64,000 bases of DNA from Cloacimonetes bacterium UBA6081 (GTDB taxonomy: Bacteria; Cloacimonadota; Cloacimonadia; Cloacimonadales; Cloacimonadaceae): the NCBI GenBank assembly GCA_002428685.1, contig DIXL01000034.1:1-64000 (forward strand). The letters are read 5' to 3'. Below, piece by piece: positions 33,658 through 43,104 of the stretch. The notes under the pieces are model-generated. The model ran no database searches and had not been told where the DNA came from. It saw only the letters and a program-made list of their open reading frames with translations. The number at the start of each line of letters is the position of its first letter. Within the stretch, counting starts at the first letter, position 1. The position numbers and the translations under genes were made by a program.

Positions 33658-35108
33658 CCCTATACACCAACGCTTATCTCTGGATAAATGATGCTTGGAC
33701 TGCCCAACCTGCTGCACTCCTTGTAGATAATGGCATCATCACAGACATCCTTTATCACAATCTCCCAACCAATGTTGCAAGTATAAATCTCTATGGCGCA
33801 TACTGTTATCCAGGTTTTACCGACACCCACACTCATAGTTTTGAGGGCGGGTTATACAGCCTAGGAGTGGATTTATCCGTGGTAAGAACCATCCCTGAGC
33901 TACTTGCCCTGCTTGGCGCAAATAAACACAACTCTGCCGACACCCTCTTTGCCTGGCAACTGGATGAAGCCCAACTGGCCGAAAAACGCTTTCCTACGAT
34001 AGCAGAACTTGATTCTGTGATAAACCTCCGCCCGCTTGTTTTGCGTCGCATAGACGGCCATTCCTGCATGTTGAACACCGCTGCCCGAGCCTTGGTGCCT
34101 GGCTTAACCACCAAAGACGAAATCCTCCGTGGAACCGAAAACGACCACGCTGTGCATTATTTCCACAAACAGATACAGCCGGATACCATCTTACAAGCTT
34201 ACCAAGCCGCTGCCAAAATCGCCTTACAAGGTGGCTTTACGGGCATTCACACTATGATTGGCGACGCAGATAACAGCATTGGCCATTACAGCCTTATCCG
34301 CGACAACCTAAGCAAGTTCCCCATCTCATACACCATTTATCCACAGTCTTTTAACCTAAAGGCCGCTTTGGACGCAGGTGCTTCAAGGATAGGCGGTTGC
34401 ATCCTGGCTGATGGTTCAATTGGCTCTATGACTGCTGCACTCAATTCTCCCTACGAAAACAGCGACAGCCGAGGAGTTTTATACCAAAGCGACCAGTTCT
34501 GGGCTGATTTTATCACCCAAGCCGCCAAACACAAGTTTCAAGTGGCGGTGCACTGCATCGGCGACCGTGCCATCAAACAGATAAATGACGTTTATAAGTC
34601 CCTTGATAGCACTCCTTTACTGCGCCATCAGTTGATTCATTGCGAACTGACAGATAACACCCTGATAGAGGAAATTTATGCTTCGGGAGCTGTGCCCGTG
34701 ATGCAGCCCAATTTTGATTTATTGTGGGGTGGTGATGAGGGTTTTTACGCTCGTAAACTTGGTGGACAGCGCAGCCGGATCATGAACCGCTTTGCCAGCC
34801 TAATGAACCATAGCATCAGGGTTTGCGGTGGTTCAGATTGGTATATTACAGCTCTGAATGCACCCATGTCCATCATCGCTGCCATGAATCATCACAACCC
34901 TGCGGAACGGCTAACCCATGCCCAAGCGATAGCTATATACACCAAAAACGCCGCCTGGTTAAGCCACGAGGAAAACTCGCGCGGGGCTATCAAACCAGGC
35001 TGTCAGGCCGATTTTACAATTGTAAACCAACCTCTTGACAACTTTGGCACTCAACCTATAATCCAAAAGGTTATCTGTAAAGGAGTTATCCGCTATGAAC
35101 AAGTTTGA
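33654..35108 (+). CDS. YtcJ-like metal-dependent amidohydrolase
   Basis: A protein of 484 residues of the amidohydrolase 3 family. The metal ligands are in PGFTDTHTHSFEGG, AVHCIGDRA and IHCELTD, with GGSDWYITALNAP late in the chain and a C-terminal GAIKPGCQADFTIVN that completes the beta-sandwich. The substrate is unknown, and YtcJ-type enzymes act on varied amides. Its ATG overlaps the maf stop by 4 nt, and its end overlaps the next gene by 14 nt. Confidence 0.9.
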   Translation: MTLYTNAYLWINDAWTAQPAALLVDNGIITDILYHNLPTNVASINLYGAYCYPGFTDTHTHSFEGGLYSLGVDLSVVRTIPELLALLGANKHNSADTLFAWQLDEAQLAEKRFPTIAELDSVINLRPLVLRRIDGHSCMLNTAARALVPGLTTKDEILRGTENDHAVHYFHKQIQPDTILQAYQAAAKIALQGGFTGIHTMIGDADNSIGHYSLIRDNLSKFPISYTIYPQSFNLKAALDAGASRIGGCILADGSIGSMTAALNSPYENSDSRGVLYQSDQFWADFITQAAKHKFQVAVHCIGDRAIKQINDVYKSLDSTPLLRHQLIHCELTDNTLIEEIYASGAVPVMQPNFDLLWGGDEGFYARKLGGQRSRIMNRFASLMNHSIRVCGGSDWYITALNAPMSIIAAMNHHNPAERLTHAQAIAIYTKNAAWLSHEENSRGAIKPGCQADFTIVNQPLDNFGTQPIIQKVICKGVIRYEQV

Positions 35109-35664
35109 TTTTTATTTATCGGGAAAGGACACCACCGCTGTTGTGGAAACCGAGCTTGCATTGCATCCCAATTTGGAGCTGAAAGACCTCTATAAGCTGA
35201 TTTATCAGGCATTTTATGGACCCGCCCATATCGTACAAAATGTGCAAACTGTGGCTGCCAGTATCTATAACGAAGTTATGGACATGAAGGATACCTATTT
35301 CCCTTTGTATCAGGATATTGGCAATAAGCAAGGATATTGGCGGCTGAGCCTGGGTTGGCTACTGCCGGACAAGCTTCAGGGCGAGACGGCTTTGCGCGCC
35401 AAGGCTGAAATCCTGGCCGAGCTTATGCGGCTGTCTATCCCGGAAATCCCTCATCAAATGAGCATAACTGAGCGGTGGAACCTGGAAAGCATCATAATCA
35501 AAGAGCTTTTCCCTGCCTCTGAAATAGCCTGGCAAGAAGTTAACGCCTTGGCTTTAGCCGGGCAAATCCCCAGCCATTCACTTGTCTATAAACAAGCCTA
35601 CAATCCCCACTATCGCTTAATCCATCCCTGCGTAAGCGAGAAACTGATCCAGATCATGAACTAA
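35095..35664 (+). CDS. Conserved protein of unknown function
   Basis: A cytoplasmic-looking protein of 189 residues. HPNLELKDLYKLIYQAFYGPAHI at the front and NPHYRLIHPCVSEKLI at the end recall an uncharacterised family found in several phyla, in which the YGPAHI and HYRLIHP His residues are kept. No signal peptide or membrane helix. It overlaps the amidohydrolase gene by 14 nt and precedes gltX by 23 nt, so it is part of the maf-to-gltX message. Confidence 0.75.
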   Translation: MNKFDFYLSGKDTTAVVETELALHPNLELKDLYKLIYQAFYGPAHIVQNVQTVAASIYNEVMDMKDTYFPLYQDIGNKQGYWRLSLGWLLPDKLQGETALRAKAEILAELMRLSIPEIPHQMSITERWNLESIIIKELFPASEIAWQEVNALALAGQIPSHSLVYKQAYNPHYRLIHPCVSEKLIQIMN

Positions 35665-35687
35665 AATTTACAATATATGGAGAATAA

Positions 35688-37130
35688 ATGAATCCTGTCC
35701 GAGTCCGTTTTGCTCCCAGTCCCACTGGTTATTTGCACATCGGGGGGCTTCGCACCGCTTTATACGACTACCTTTTTGCCCGCTCTACCGGAGGGAAATT
35801 TATCCTGCGCATCGAAGACACAGACCAAAGCCGCGAAGTGCCCGGTGCGGTGGAAAACCTGATTGATGCGCTACATCAGCTTGGCATGGATTTTGATGAA
35901 GGCCCCGGTGTGGGAGGCCCCTTTGCACCATACATCCAGTCTCAACGCCTGGATTCATACCGCGAACATGCCCAAAAACTACTGGACAGCGGACATGCCT
36001 ATCACTGTTTTTGCACCTCAGATACTCTTACTCAAATGCGCAAAGCACAACAAGCCAAGGGGCAATTTGTGAAATATGACAGACGCTGTTTAAACCTGAG
36101 TAAAAGTGAAGTTGACGCACGTTTGGCAGCGGGAGAAAAGCATGTTGTCCGCCTAAAAATGCCCGATAATAGAAAGTTTGTGTTTAACGATCTCATCCGC
36201 GGACAGGTGGAGATGGATGCCAGCCAATCGGACGACCAAGTTCTGATTAAAAGTGACGGATTCCCAACCTATCATCTTGCCGCTGTTGTAGATGACCACT
36301 TTATGCATATCAGCCATGCAATTCGGGGAGAGGAATGGCTTTCAAGCACTCCCAAGCATATCTGGCTTTACGAATGCCTTGGCTGGGAAGCTCCTAATTG
36401 GGTGCATCTTCCTCTCATACTTAATACTGACCGCAGTAAGCTAAGTAAACGCATGAATGATGTATCGGTAGAAAGCTATATAACAAGGGGATACCTTAAG
36501 GAAGCTCTGCTAAACTTTGTAGCCTTAATGGGTTGGCACACTGCTGATGACCGCGAACTATACAGCCTGGAAGAACTTTGTGAAGTATTTTCTTTAGATA
36601 GGGTAAACAAAGCCGGAGCAGTATTTGATCTCAGTAAGCTGGATTGGATGAATGGCCAATATCTGCGCAGTTTACCTTTGGAAACCATTGCAAAACGCTG
36701 TAAGCCATATTTCACCGCAGCCGGACTGGACACTGGTTCGCAGGAAATGTATCATAAAGCTGTGGCAGCAGCACGGGAAAGAAGCACCTTGCTACCAGAA
36801 ATTGTGGATTACTGCAAAATGTTCTACTCCTCCGGCGAATTGGGAACAGCGGATTTGGAACAAATCTCCAGCCCGGATTCTCAAAGAGTGCTTGCTTGGT
36901 TTATTGCCAATTTGCCTGCCAATTTGCCTTTGGATGTAGATAAAGTCCATGCTCTTACCCAAAAGGCCATCACCGAGCTTGGCATTAAAGGTAAGGCTTT
37001 TTACACACCTCTGCGCCTGGCGTTAATTGGTCAGGCACATGGCCCTGATTTACCTACAACCTTCTCTATTCTGGGAGATTTCGAAGCATTGTCCAGACTG
37101 ACAAAATTCTACACGGCTAAACCGCTATAA
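35688..37130 (+). CDS. gltX: Glutamyl-tRNA synthetase
   Basis: A class I synthetase of 480 residues. FAPSPTGYLHIGGLRTALYD holds the HIGH-type motif, LRIEDTDQSR the glutamate site, and RSKLSKRMND the KMSKS-type motif. The C-terminal helical anticodon domain is present. It is a discriminating or non-discriminating GluRS; which one cannot be told by eye. Last gene of its cluster. Confidence 0.97.
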   Translation: MNPVRVRFAPSPTGYLHIGGLRTALYDYLFARSTGGKFILRIEDTDQSREVPGAVENLIDALHQLGMDFDEGPGVGGPFAPYIQSQRLDSYREHAQKLLDSGHAYHCFCTSDTLTQMRKAQQAKGQFVKYDRRCLNLSKSEVDARLAAGEKHVVRLKMPDNRKFVFNDLIRGQVEMDASQSDDQVLIKSDGFPTYHLAAVVDDHFMHISHAIRGEEWLSSTPKHIWLYECLGWEAPNWVHLPLILNTDRSKLSKRMNDVSVESYITRGYLKEALLNFVALMGWHTADDRELYSLEELCEVFSLDRVNKAGAVFDLSKLDWMNGQYLRSLPLETIAKRCKPYFTAAGLDTGSQEMYHKAVAAARERSTLLPEIVDYCKMFYSSGELGTADLEQISSPDSQRVLAWFIANLPANLPLDVDKVHALTQKAITELGIKGKAFYTPLRLALIGQAHGPDLPTTFSILGDFEALSRLTKFYTAKPL

Positions 37131-37383
37131 ATGCCCCAGCTTGCTTGCTTAGTCAGATAGAATCTAAAACATAGCCACCAAATAAACTCCCATAGATTCT
37201 TTTGGAGGCTATTAGCACGTTATTTTGTCAAAATAAACGGGGTGAGCAAGTAAGGTGTCAGGTGTTTGGAGAAAGATGTTAAGGGCCAGGTTTCAGTGAG
37301 TTAGCGGGCCACGTGTATGTATAGGGGCAGCTTTACTAAGAAAAAGCTTCAATTGGAATAAGGCTTGCTTAATTGATAAATAG
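37131..37383. repeat. Intergenic repeats before the protease gene
   Basis: No gene is visible. GCTTGCTTGCTTAG (37139-37152) and GGTGAGCAAGTAAGG (37241-37255) are imperfect inverted ends of a 117-bp stretch; the same kind of ends bound the repeat at 46630-46742. Just after it lies a heptamer-like GGTGTCAGGTGT (37254-37265), related to the array at 4203-4230. Confidence 0.45.
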
Positions 37384-37410
37384 ATGAAAATTAAAAAAAG
37401 GTTGGCGATA

Positions 37411-40400
37411 ATGAAACATCTCATTATGCTCATTGTTCTACTATCGGTTACGGTGGCTTTGATAGCTGGCGTAAGCAACTCTTACTCTCTTACTGCACCT
37501 AAAATTTCAACAGATGCAAATTTTTCTTATGTTAGCCTGGAAAATGCTCAAGGTTGGGGTGAACCAGGTAATCCGGATTTACCCTGGTATGGCATCAAAT
37601 TGTTATTACCCATTGGCAGCGAAGCGACTAAGATTACAGTTAATCGCAGCTTACCCACTGTTTACACTTTAAGCAAACCGCTACACCCCCGGCAGCGGCA
37701 ATATCCTTTTTCACATAAAACTTTAGAAGCTCCAACAGAACCCAATGATCTGATTTATGGCTCAAATGGCGTTTACCCAAATCAAAGCGATAACGGGTTA
37801 ACCACGGCCTTTTTAAGCGGCCATCCCATTGCTTGCACCGCTATAAGTCCTTTTGAATACGAGCCTCTAAGCGGCAAACTAACTTTTTATCAACAGCTTA
37901 GTGTAAATATCAGTTACGAGTTATCTGCCCGCGCCACCGAAGCTCAACGCTTATTAAAACAGGATGAGTTTACAGCCAACCGCCTGAAAAAATCCGTAGA
38001 TAATCCCGAAACCATAAGCATAAACCGTAACCGTGAAACCGGTGTGGAATATCTGATTGTGTTAGACGGCGAAAAGCTTAGCCAGTGGCAACCACTGCAA
38101 AGCTTTTACGAACAGCGCGGACGTAAAGTTTTAATGAAGCCCATCGGTGAAATTGTTGCCTCCAGTGCCGGATCCGACACTCAGGAAAAACTGCGCAATT
38201 ACATAATTGGGCTTTATACCACCAACCCCCTGCGTTATGTGCTGTTAGCCGGAGATACCGATGTGATACCTCATCGTGGCTTTTATGTAAACATGGGAAC
38301 CAGCAGCGAAAGCGATACCGATATCCCCGCCGACATGTATTATTCCTGCTTGGACGGCAATTGGAACACTGATGGTGATACATATTGGGGCGAAATGTAT
38401 GAAGCGGATTTCGCGGCAGAATTTGCCATCGGCCGTGTTTGTTACAACAGCGATACGGAGATTGGTAATTTTATCAACAAACTTATGTGCTATCTGATTA
38501 CCCCCATTGAATCTGAAATCAAAAGTGCTTTCTTCGCTGGCGAATGGCTGTGGGAAGGGCCTACCTGGGGTGGTGATTATATGGACGAAATGATAGACGG
38601 AAGCAGCATGCATGGCTATACAACAATTGGCGTTCCGACAGACTGGAATATAACCACTCTATACGACCGCACCTATGGAGCAGCCGATTCCTGGGGAGCA
38701 AATGAAATCCGCCCCTTGCTTTCTAATGGACCAAACTTTGTAAATCATCTGGGACATTCCAATACAACCTATACAATGAGGCTTTCGAACAATCAGGTTA
38801 GTGCTAACACAATAACCAATAATGGCGCAAATCACAACTTTTCCACCTATTTTACCCAGGGTTGCTACTCCGGCTCATTCGACAATCGCGAAACCTCCCC
38901 TGGTAGCTATACCAGCGATTGCATTACCGAAAAGATGATGTCAATCTCCACAGGTCCTGTAGCAATGATAGCTCATTCGCGTTATGGTTGGGGTTCGCAA
39001 GGCAGCACAGACGGTGCATCGCAGTATTTGCACCGCCAATATAACGATGCCATATTTGGTGAGGATATTTTGGAGCTTGGCTACACAATGGTAGATAGTA
39101 AAATAGATAATATTCCATTTATCAGCAACACTCCCGTTATGTATTGGGTTACTTACGAAACCAACGTGTTTGGCGATCCGGCCATGATGCTGTGGTCCAA
39201 TACACCTCAATATGTGTCGGCTACCCTGCCCACACAGTGGTTGGTGGGCGTAAACAGCTATCAGATAATCACCAATGCCCCCTTTGCAGAATTTATCCTG
39301 AAACGTGATGGCTCTACTGTTGTAAGCACTATCGCCGATGCTAACGGCCTGATATCGGTAAGCCTGCTCGAAACCCTTAGCCCCGGAGTTTATCAGATAT
39401 ACATAAATGCTCCAAACTTCTATGCTTATGCTACCTCAGTAACCGTTTCAGCAGCCCAAATGCCATACATAGTAGCAACAGCGATTAGTTATAACGATGC
39501 AGACGGTCTCTATCATACCGGTGAAACCGTAAACGTGAACTTCTGGGCAAAGAACGTAGGAATGGTAAATCTGGATGGCAATGGAACCTTTACCTTAAGC
39601 TCTTCTTCCCCAAATATTCAGATTCTTACTGGAACAGTTGACTTCAATGCCATCGCCAGTGGAGATTCGGTTTCCATTGCTATGCCCCTACAATTTGGAA
39701 TAGTTGGCAACTATAATGACCTTGCCCGGGCTTTACTTACTTTCACTGCCTCCTACGCATCTTATACTTCCCAATCCACCAGTATCATAGCTCTAAATGC
39801 TCCTCAGCTTGATCTGGTTTCTTATCAGATAAACAATCCCACAATGTTGATAAATCCCGGCGACAGCCCTTCCCTTAGCTTTTCTGTGCTTAACAATGGT
39901 AGCGGAAACGCCTATAATCCCATGCTTATCTTGTTTTCGGAATCAGCTGATGTAGTGCTATCTGCCTACGAGCTGAGCCTTGGTCCAATTGGCCACAATA
40001 GCACCGGTAACTTCCCAAACGCATTTAGTGTTCAAATCCTCCCTTCAGCCGATATAGGCAGTAACATATCTATCGGTTACATCTTAGGCTCGGAAAATGG
40101 AGATAGCGTGGAAGGCAATTTTGTGATACATATCGGGCTGATCAGCTATAGTTTTGAACCGGATTTTATGGGCTGGGAAACTGCGGTGATAAACCCCAGT
40201 TTCACCAATCAATGGCATCGTTCCAATGCACGCAACTGGACTCCCGATGGAGTTTATAGCATGAAGTTTGGCAGCACAGGTACAGGCACTTATTCCGGAA
40301 GCTCTTATGGTGCCTTGATTAGCCCGATTATGACTGTTAATCCTGACTGCCAACTGAAGTTTTATCATTGGATGGATGCGGAAGTTCATACTACTGCCAC

Positions 40401-40992
40401 AGCTTTTGCCTGGGATGGCGGATTGGTGCAAATGAGCCTGAATGGTGGAGAGTGGAACCAAATTACCCCCGTGGGCGGATACCCTTACCGGATCTATAAT
40501 AACACCGCATCTCCCTTCTCTGCCAATACCTATGTTTATAGCGGCACTTTTAACTGGACGGAAGCCATATTTGAGCTTGGTTCCGTTACCGGCACTGCCC
40601 AATTCCGATTCGTTTTTGGCAGTGATGGCTATGTGGGAGGTGAAGGCTGGTACATTGATGATGTTCATATTACTGGAATTGTGGATGCAACAGACTACGT
40701 ATTGCCAACAGTTACCCAGGTTATGCTTCACGAAAACTACCCCAATCCCTTTAATCCAAGTACTTCGCTTAGTTTTAGTTTACCCACACAAATGCCTGTC
40801 CGCCTTGATATTTACAACGTTAAGGGGCAATTAGTTAACACACTAATAAATAGTCCATTACCCGCTGGAGACCACACAGTGGTATGGAATGGTCTGGATA
40901 GCGGTAATCGCAGCGTATCCAGCGGAGTTTATTACTATCGGATCAAGACTACCCAGGGAGAGCAAACTCGCAAGATGTTGCTGTTAAAATGA
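37411..40992 (+). CDS. Gingipain-type C25 cysteine protease, type IX secreted
   Basis: A protein of 1193 residues with a signal peptide, a C25 propeptide (about 25-190), and a C25 catalytic domain from about residue 205 (VEYLIVLDGEKLSQWQPLQ). The His is in NHLGHSN (about 447) and the Cys in QGCYSGSFDN (about 484). Beta-sandwich domains follow, then a jelly-roll-like part ending GGEGWYIDDVHITGI. The C-terminal sorting domain starts ENYPNPFNPST and ends RKMLLLK. The product is probably cell-surface or released and digests protein, which suits an amino-acid fermenter. ATG 37411 has AAAGG 9 nt before it; an upstream in-frame ATG at 37384 has no binding site. It overlaps the sirtuin gene by 4 nt. 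Confidence 0.93.
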   Translation: MKHLIMLIVLLSVTVALIAGVSNSYSLTAPKISTDANFSYVSLENAQGWGEPGNPDLPWYGIKLLLPIGSEATKITVNRSLPTVYTLSKPLHPRQRQYPFSHKTLEAPTEPNDLIYGSNGVYPNQSDNGLTTAFLSGHPIACTAISPFEYEPLSGKLTFYQQLSVNISYELSARATEAQRLLKQDEFTANRLKKSVDNPETISINRNRETGVEYLIVLDGEKLSQWQPLQSFYEQRGRKVLMKPIGEIVASSAGSDTQEKLRNYIIGLYTTNPLRYVLLAGDTDVIPHRGFYVNMGTSSESDTDIPADMYYSCLDGNWNTDGDTYWGEMYEADFAAEFAIGRVCYNSDTEIGNFINKLMCYLITPIESEIKSAFFAGEWLWEGPTWGGDYMDEMIDGSSMHGYTTIGVPTDWNITTLYDRTYGAADSWGANEIRPLLSNGPNFVNHLGHSNTTYTMRLSNNQVSANTITNNGANHNFSTYFTQGCYSGSFDNRETSPGSYTSDCITEKMMSISTGPVAMIAHSRYGWGSQGSTDGASQYLHRQYNDAIFGEDILELGYTMVDSKIDNIPFISNTPVMYWVTYETNVFGDPAMMLWSNTPQYVSATLPTQWLVGVNSYQIITNAPFAEFILKRDGSTVVSTIADANGLISVSLLETLSPGVYQIYINAPNFYAYATSVTVSAAQMPYIVATAISYNDADGLYHTGETVNVNFWAKNVGMVNLDGNGTFTLSSSSPNIQILTGTVDFNAIASGDSVSIAMPLQFGIVGNYNDLARALLTFTASYASYTSQSTSIIALNAPQLDLVSYQINNPTMLINPGDSPSLSFSVLNNGSGNAYNPMLILFSESADVVLSAYELSLGPIGHNSTGNFPNAFSVQILPSADIGSNISIGYILGSENGDSVEGNFVIHIGLISYSFEPDFMGWETAVINPSFTNQWHRSNARNWTPDGVYSMKFGSTGTGTYSGSSYGALISPIMTVNPDCQLKFYHWMDAEVHTTATAFAWDGGLVQMSLNGGEWNQITPVGGYPYRIYNNTASPFSANTYVYSGTFNWTEAIFELGSVTGTAQFRFVFGSDGYVGGEGWYIDDVHITGIVDATDYVLPTVTQVMLHENYPNPFNPSTSLSFSLPTQMPVRLDIYNVKGQLVNTLINSPLPAGDHTVVWNGLDSGNRSVSSGVYYYRIKTTQGEQTRKMLLLK

Positions 40993-41699
40993 TCCAATTT
41001 TCTCCCAGTTCAAAAGTTATAGCACTTACCGGCTCAGGCATAAGTGCCGAATCGGGCATAAAGACTTTTCGCGATAGCGGTGGTTTGTGGGAAAACCACC
41101 GCATCGAGGATATAGCCTCGGTAGATGGATTCAACCGCAATTCGCTGAGGGTGTGGAACTTTTACAAACAACGCTATACGGAAAGCCTTGACTGCCAGCC
41201 TAATCCGGGGCATTATGCTTTGGTGAAGCTGGAAGAATATCTGGGCAAAAACTTCACCCTGATTACGCAAAACGTGGATGGCCTGCATGGCAAAGCCGGA
41301 AGTAAACATGTTTGGGAAATTCATGGAAGTTTACAACGCTGCTATTGCACTTCGTGCAAAGCGAAATATAACATGCAGGAAGTATTGAACGAACTGCCTA
41401 CTCCCACATGTAAACTTTGCAACACCATCTTGCGTCCCGATATTATTTGGTTTGGTGAAATACCATATTTTTTGGCAGAGATAGAAACTGCCCTAAGAAA
41501 CTGCGAATACCTGATTGTGGTTGGAACCAGCGGGATAGTTTATCCTGCTGCAGGTTTTGTGATGAGTGCTAAGTTGTTGGGAGCCATGACCATTGGTATA
41601 AATTTGGAAAAACCGGCCAACCTTAGCTTTATTGACGAATTTTACCAAGGCAAATCCGGAGATTTATTGCCCGAATTGGTGCAACAGTGGATTGCTTAG
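40989..41699 (+). CDS. cobB: NAD-dependent protein deacylase (sirtuin), CobB type
   Basis: A protein of 236 residues that removes acyl groups from lysine using NAD. It shows ALTGSGISAESGIKTFRD, TQNVDGLHGKAG, the catalytic His in EIHGSL, two zinc Cys pairs (CYCTSC, CKLC), and VVGTSGIVYPA. NFYKQRY has the Tyr-x-x-Arg pair (about residues 59 and 62) of class III sirtuins that prefer succinyl or malonyl groups. That is plausible in a cell with strong succinyl/methylmalonyl-CoA flux. The start overlaps the protease stop, so the two are cotranslated. Confidence 0.94.
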   Translation: MIQFSPSSKVIALTGSGISAESGIKTFRDSGGLWENHRIEDIASVDGFNRNSLRVWNFYKQRYTESLDCQPNPGHYALVKLEEYLGKNFTLITQNVDGLHGKAGSKHVWEIHGSLQRCYCTSCKAKYNMQEVLNELPTPTCKLCNTILRPDIIWFGEIPYFLAEIETALRNCEYLIVVGTSGIVYPAAGFVMSAKLLGAMTIGINLEKPANLSFIDEFYQGKSGDLLPELVQQWIA

Positions 41700-41719
41700 T
41701 CTCTGTATAAAGAAAATCA

Positions 41720-41749
41720 TTGACTTCATCCCCCCTGCTTTATTAGTTG
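41720..41749 (+). promoter_or_regulatory. Promoter of the sugar-binding lipoprotein gene
   Basis: TTGACT at 41720 is followed by TATTAGTTG ending at 41749, in the same layout as the other promoters here. A run of six C lies between the boxes. The gene starts 56 nt downstream. Confidence 0.5.
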
Positions 41750-41804
41750 GGTTCAAGGGTTCATTGCCTGTTTAGTGGCGATTTTGTGAACCAAGGAGCT
41801 ATGG

Positions 41805-43094
41805 ATGCGTAAGTTCATAATACTGATTTTGGCAATTGTGTGTATGGTTGGCGGGTGTAAAAGTGCTCTGAATTCCGACAAGGTGAAAGTTACCTTCTGG
41901 CATGGGCTTAGCGGTCCGCTTGGCGATACCTTGAATGAAATGATCAGGGAATTCAACCGCACTCACGACGATGTGGAAGTGGTGGCCAATCCCATTAGCA
42001 GCTATACTGCTCTTTCCCAAAAGTTGATGGCCTCTATCCAGGCAAAAAAGCAACCCGATATTGCCCAGGTATTTGAATCATGGACATCCAAATACATCGA
42101 AGCAGGGGTGCTTTGCAGCTTTGAAGAACTAATGGCGGCAGATAAGGACTTCAGCAGCGAAAGCCTGAACGATATCTATCCGGTGTTTTTAAAATCCAAC
42201 ACCTTTAATGACACCATCTATAGCTTTCCCTTTAACAAAAGCGTCCGGGCTTATTTTTATAACAAAGACGAATTTTATCGCGCCGGTCTTGATCCCAACC
42301 ATTTCCCTGCTAATTGGACAGAATTCCGGTCTTACTGCCAAAAAATGACCACAGACACCAATAAAGATGGTAAACCGGATAAGTTTGGCACAAATTTTAA
42401 CGTGAATGAATGGCAGTTCGTAAATTTACTCCACCAATCCGGAGGCTCAATATTGGATGAGAAGGGAAATCCACAGCTAAATAGTGCTCAGGGTGTGGAA
42501 GCTCTTAGTTTTGTCAGCGACCTGATAAATAAAGACAAAACCGTTTATTTAGTGCGCGAATTTGAGGGACAAAATGACTTTTTGGCCGGAATTGCCGCCA
42601 TGTATGAAGGTTCCAGCGTCTCCATTACCCATATGCGTCAACAGCCCATCAATTTTAATATTGGCTATGCTCCGCTACCTATCCATAAAACAAATAAAAG
42701 CGCAGTCAGCGGGGCAAACATTGTAATTTTTAAAAGCGGAAACAAAGCCAGAGAACAAGCAGCCTGGAAGTTTATCAAATGGTTTACCGACACAGAGCAA
42801 ACCGCCAAGTGGAGTGCTGCCACCTGCTATATGCCGGTGCGCAAAAGTGCCATGCAATCTCCCACTCTGGTAAACTTCTTAAAGGAATATCCCCAGTTTC
42901 AGGGTATTTATGACCAACTGGAAAATGCTGTGTATGAGCCTCAAATCCCTGCCTGGTTTAAAGCCAGACCAGAGCTGAAAGGTTTTTTGGAAAAGGCCAT
43001 GCGTGGAAATTCCACTCCCAAAGAAGCCTTGGATGAAGCAAATGCCAAGTTCAAAGCCATTATTGCCGAGGAGCTATACGTAAAGAAATTGTGA
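41805..43094 (+). CDS. ABC transporter sugar-binding lipoprotein (UgpB/MalE-like)
   Basis: A lipoprotein of 429 residues with lipobox VGGC (about residue 18). The mature part is a family 1 solute-binding fold: VKVTFWHGLSGPLGDTLNEM, PDIAQVFESWTSKYIEAGVL, YSFPFNKSVRAYFYNKD, NWTEFRSYCQKMT, and AAMYEGSSVSITHMRQQ. The ligand is probably a sugar or glycerol phosphate. No permease or ATPase gene follows. Instead a SpoIIE-type phosphatase with an extracytoplasmic sensor starts 10 nt downstream, so the binding protein might deliver a signal to it. That link is inference. Confidence 0.9.
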   Translation: MRKFIILILAIVCMVGGCKSALNSDKVKVTFWHGLSGPLGDTLNEMIREFNRTHDDVEVVANPISSYTALSQKLMASIQAKKQPDIAQVFESWTSKYIEAGVLCSFEELMAADKDFSSESLNDIYPVFLKSNTFNDTIYSFPFNKSVRAYFYNKDEFYRAGLDPNHFPANWTEFRSYCQKMTTDTNKDGKPDKFGTNFNVNEWQFVNLLHQSGGSILDEKGNPQLNSAQGVEALSFVSDLINKDKTVYLVREFEGQNDFLAGIAAMYEGSSVSITHMRQQPINFNIGYAPLPIHKTNKSAVSGANIVIFKSGNKAREQAAWKFIKWFTDTEQTAKWSAATCYMPVRKSAMQSPTLVNFLKEYPQFQGIYDQLENAVYEPQIPAWFKARPELKGFLEKAMRGNSTPKEALDEANAKFKAIIAEELYVKKL

Positions 43095-43104
43095 GTGTAA
43101 CGTA

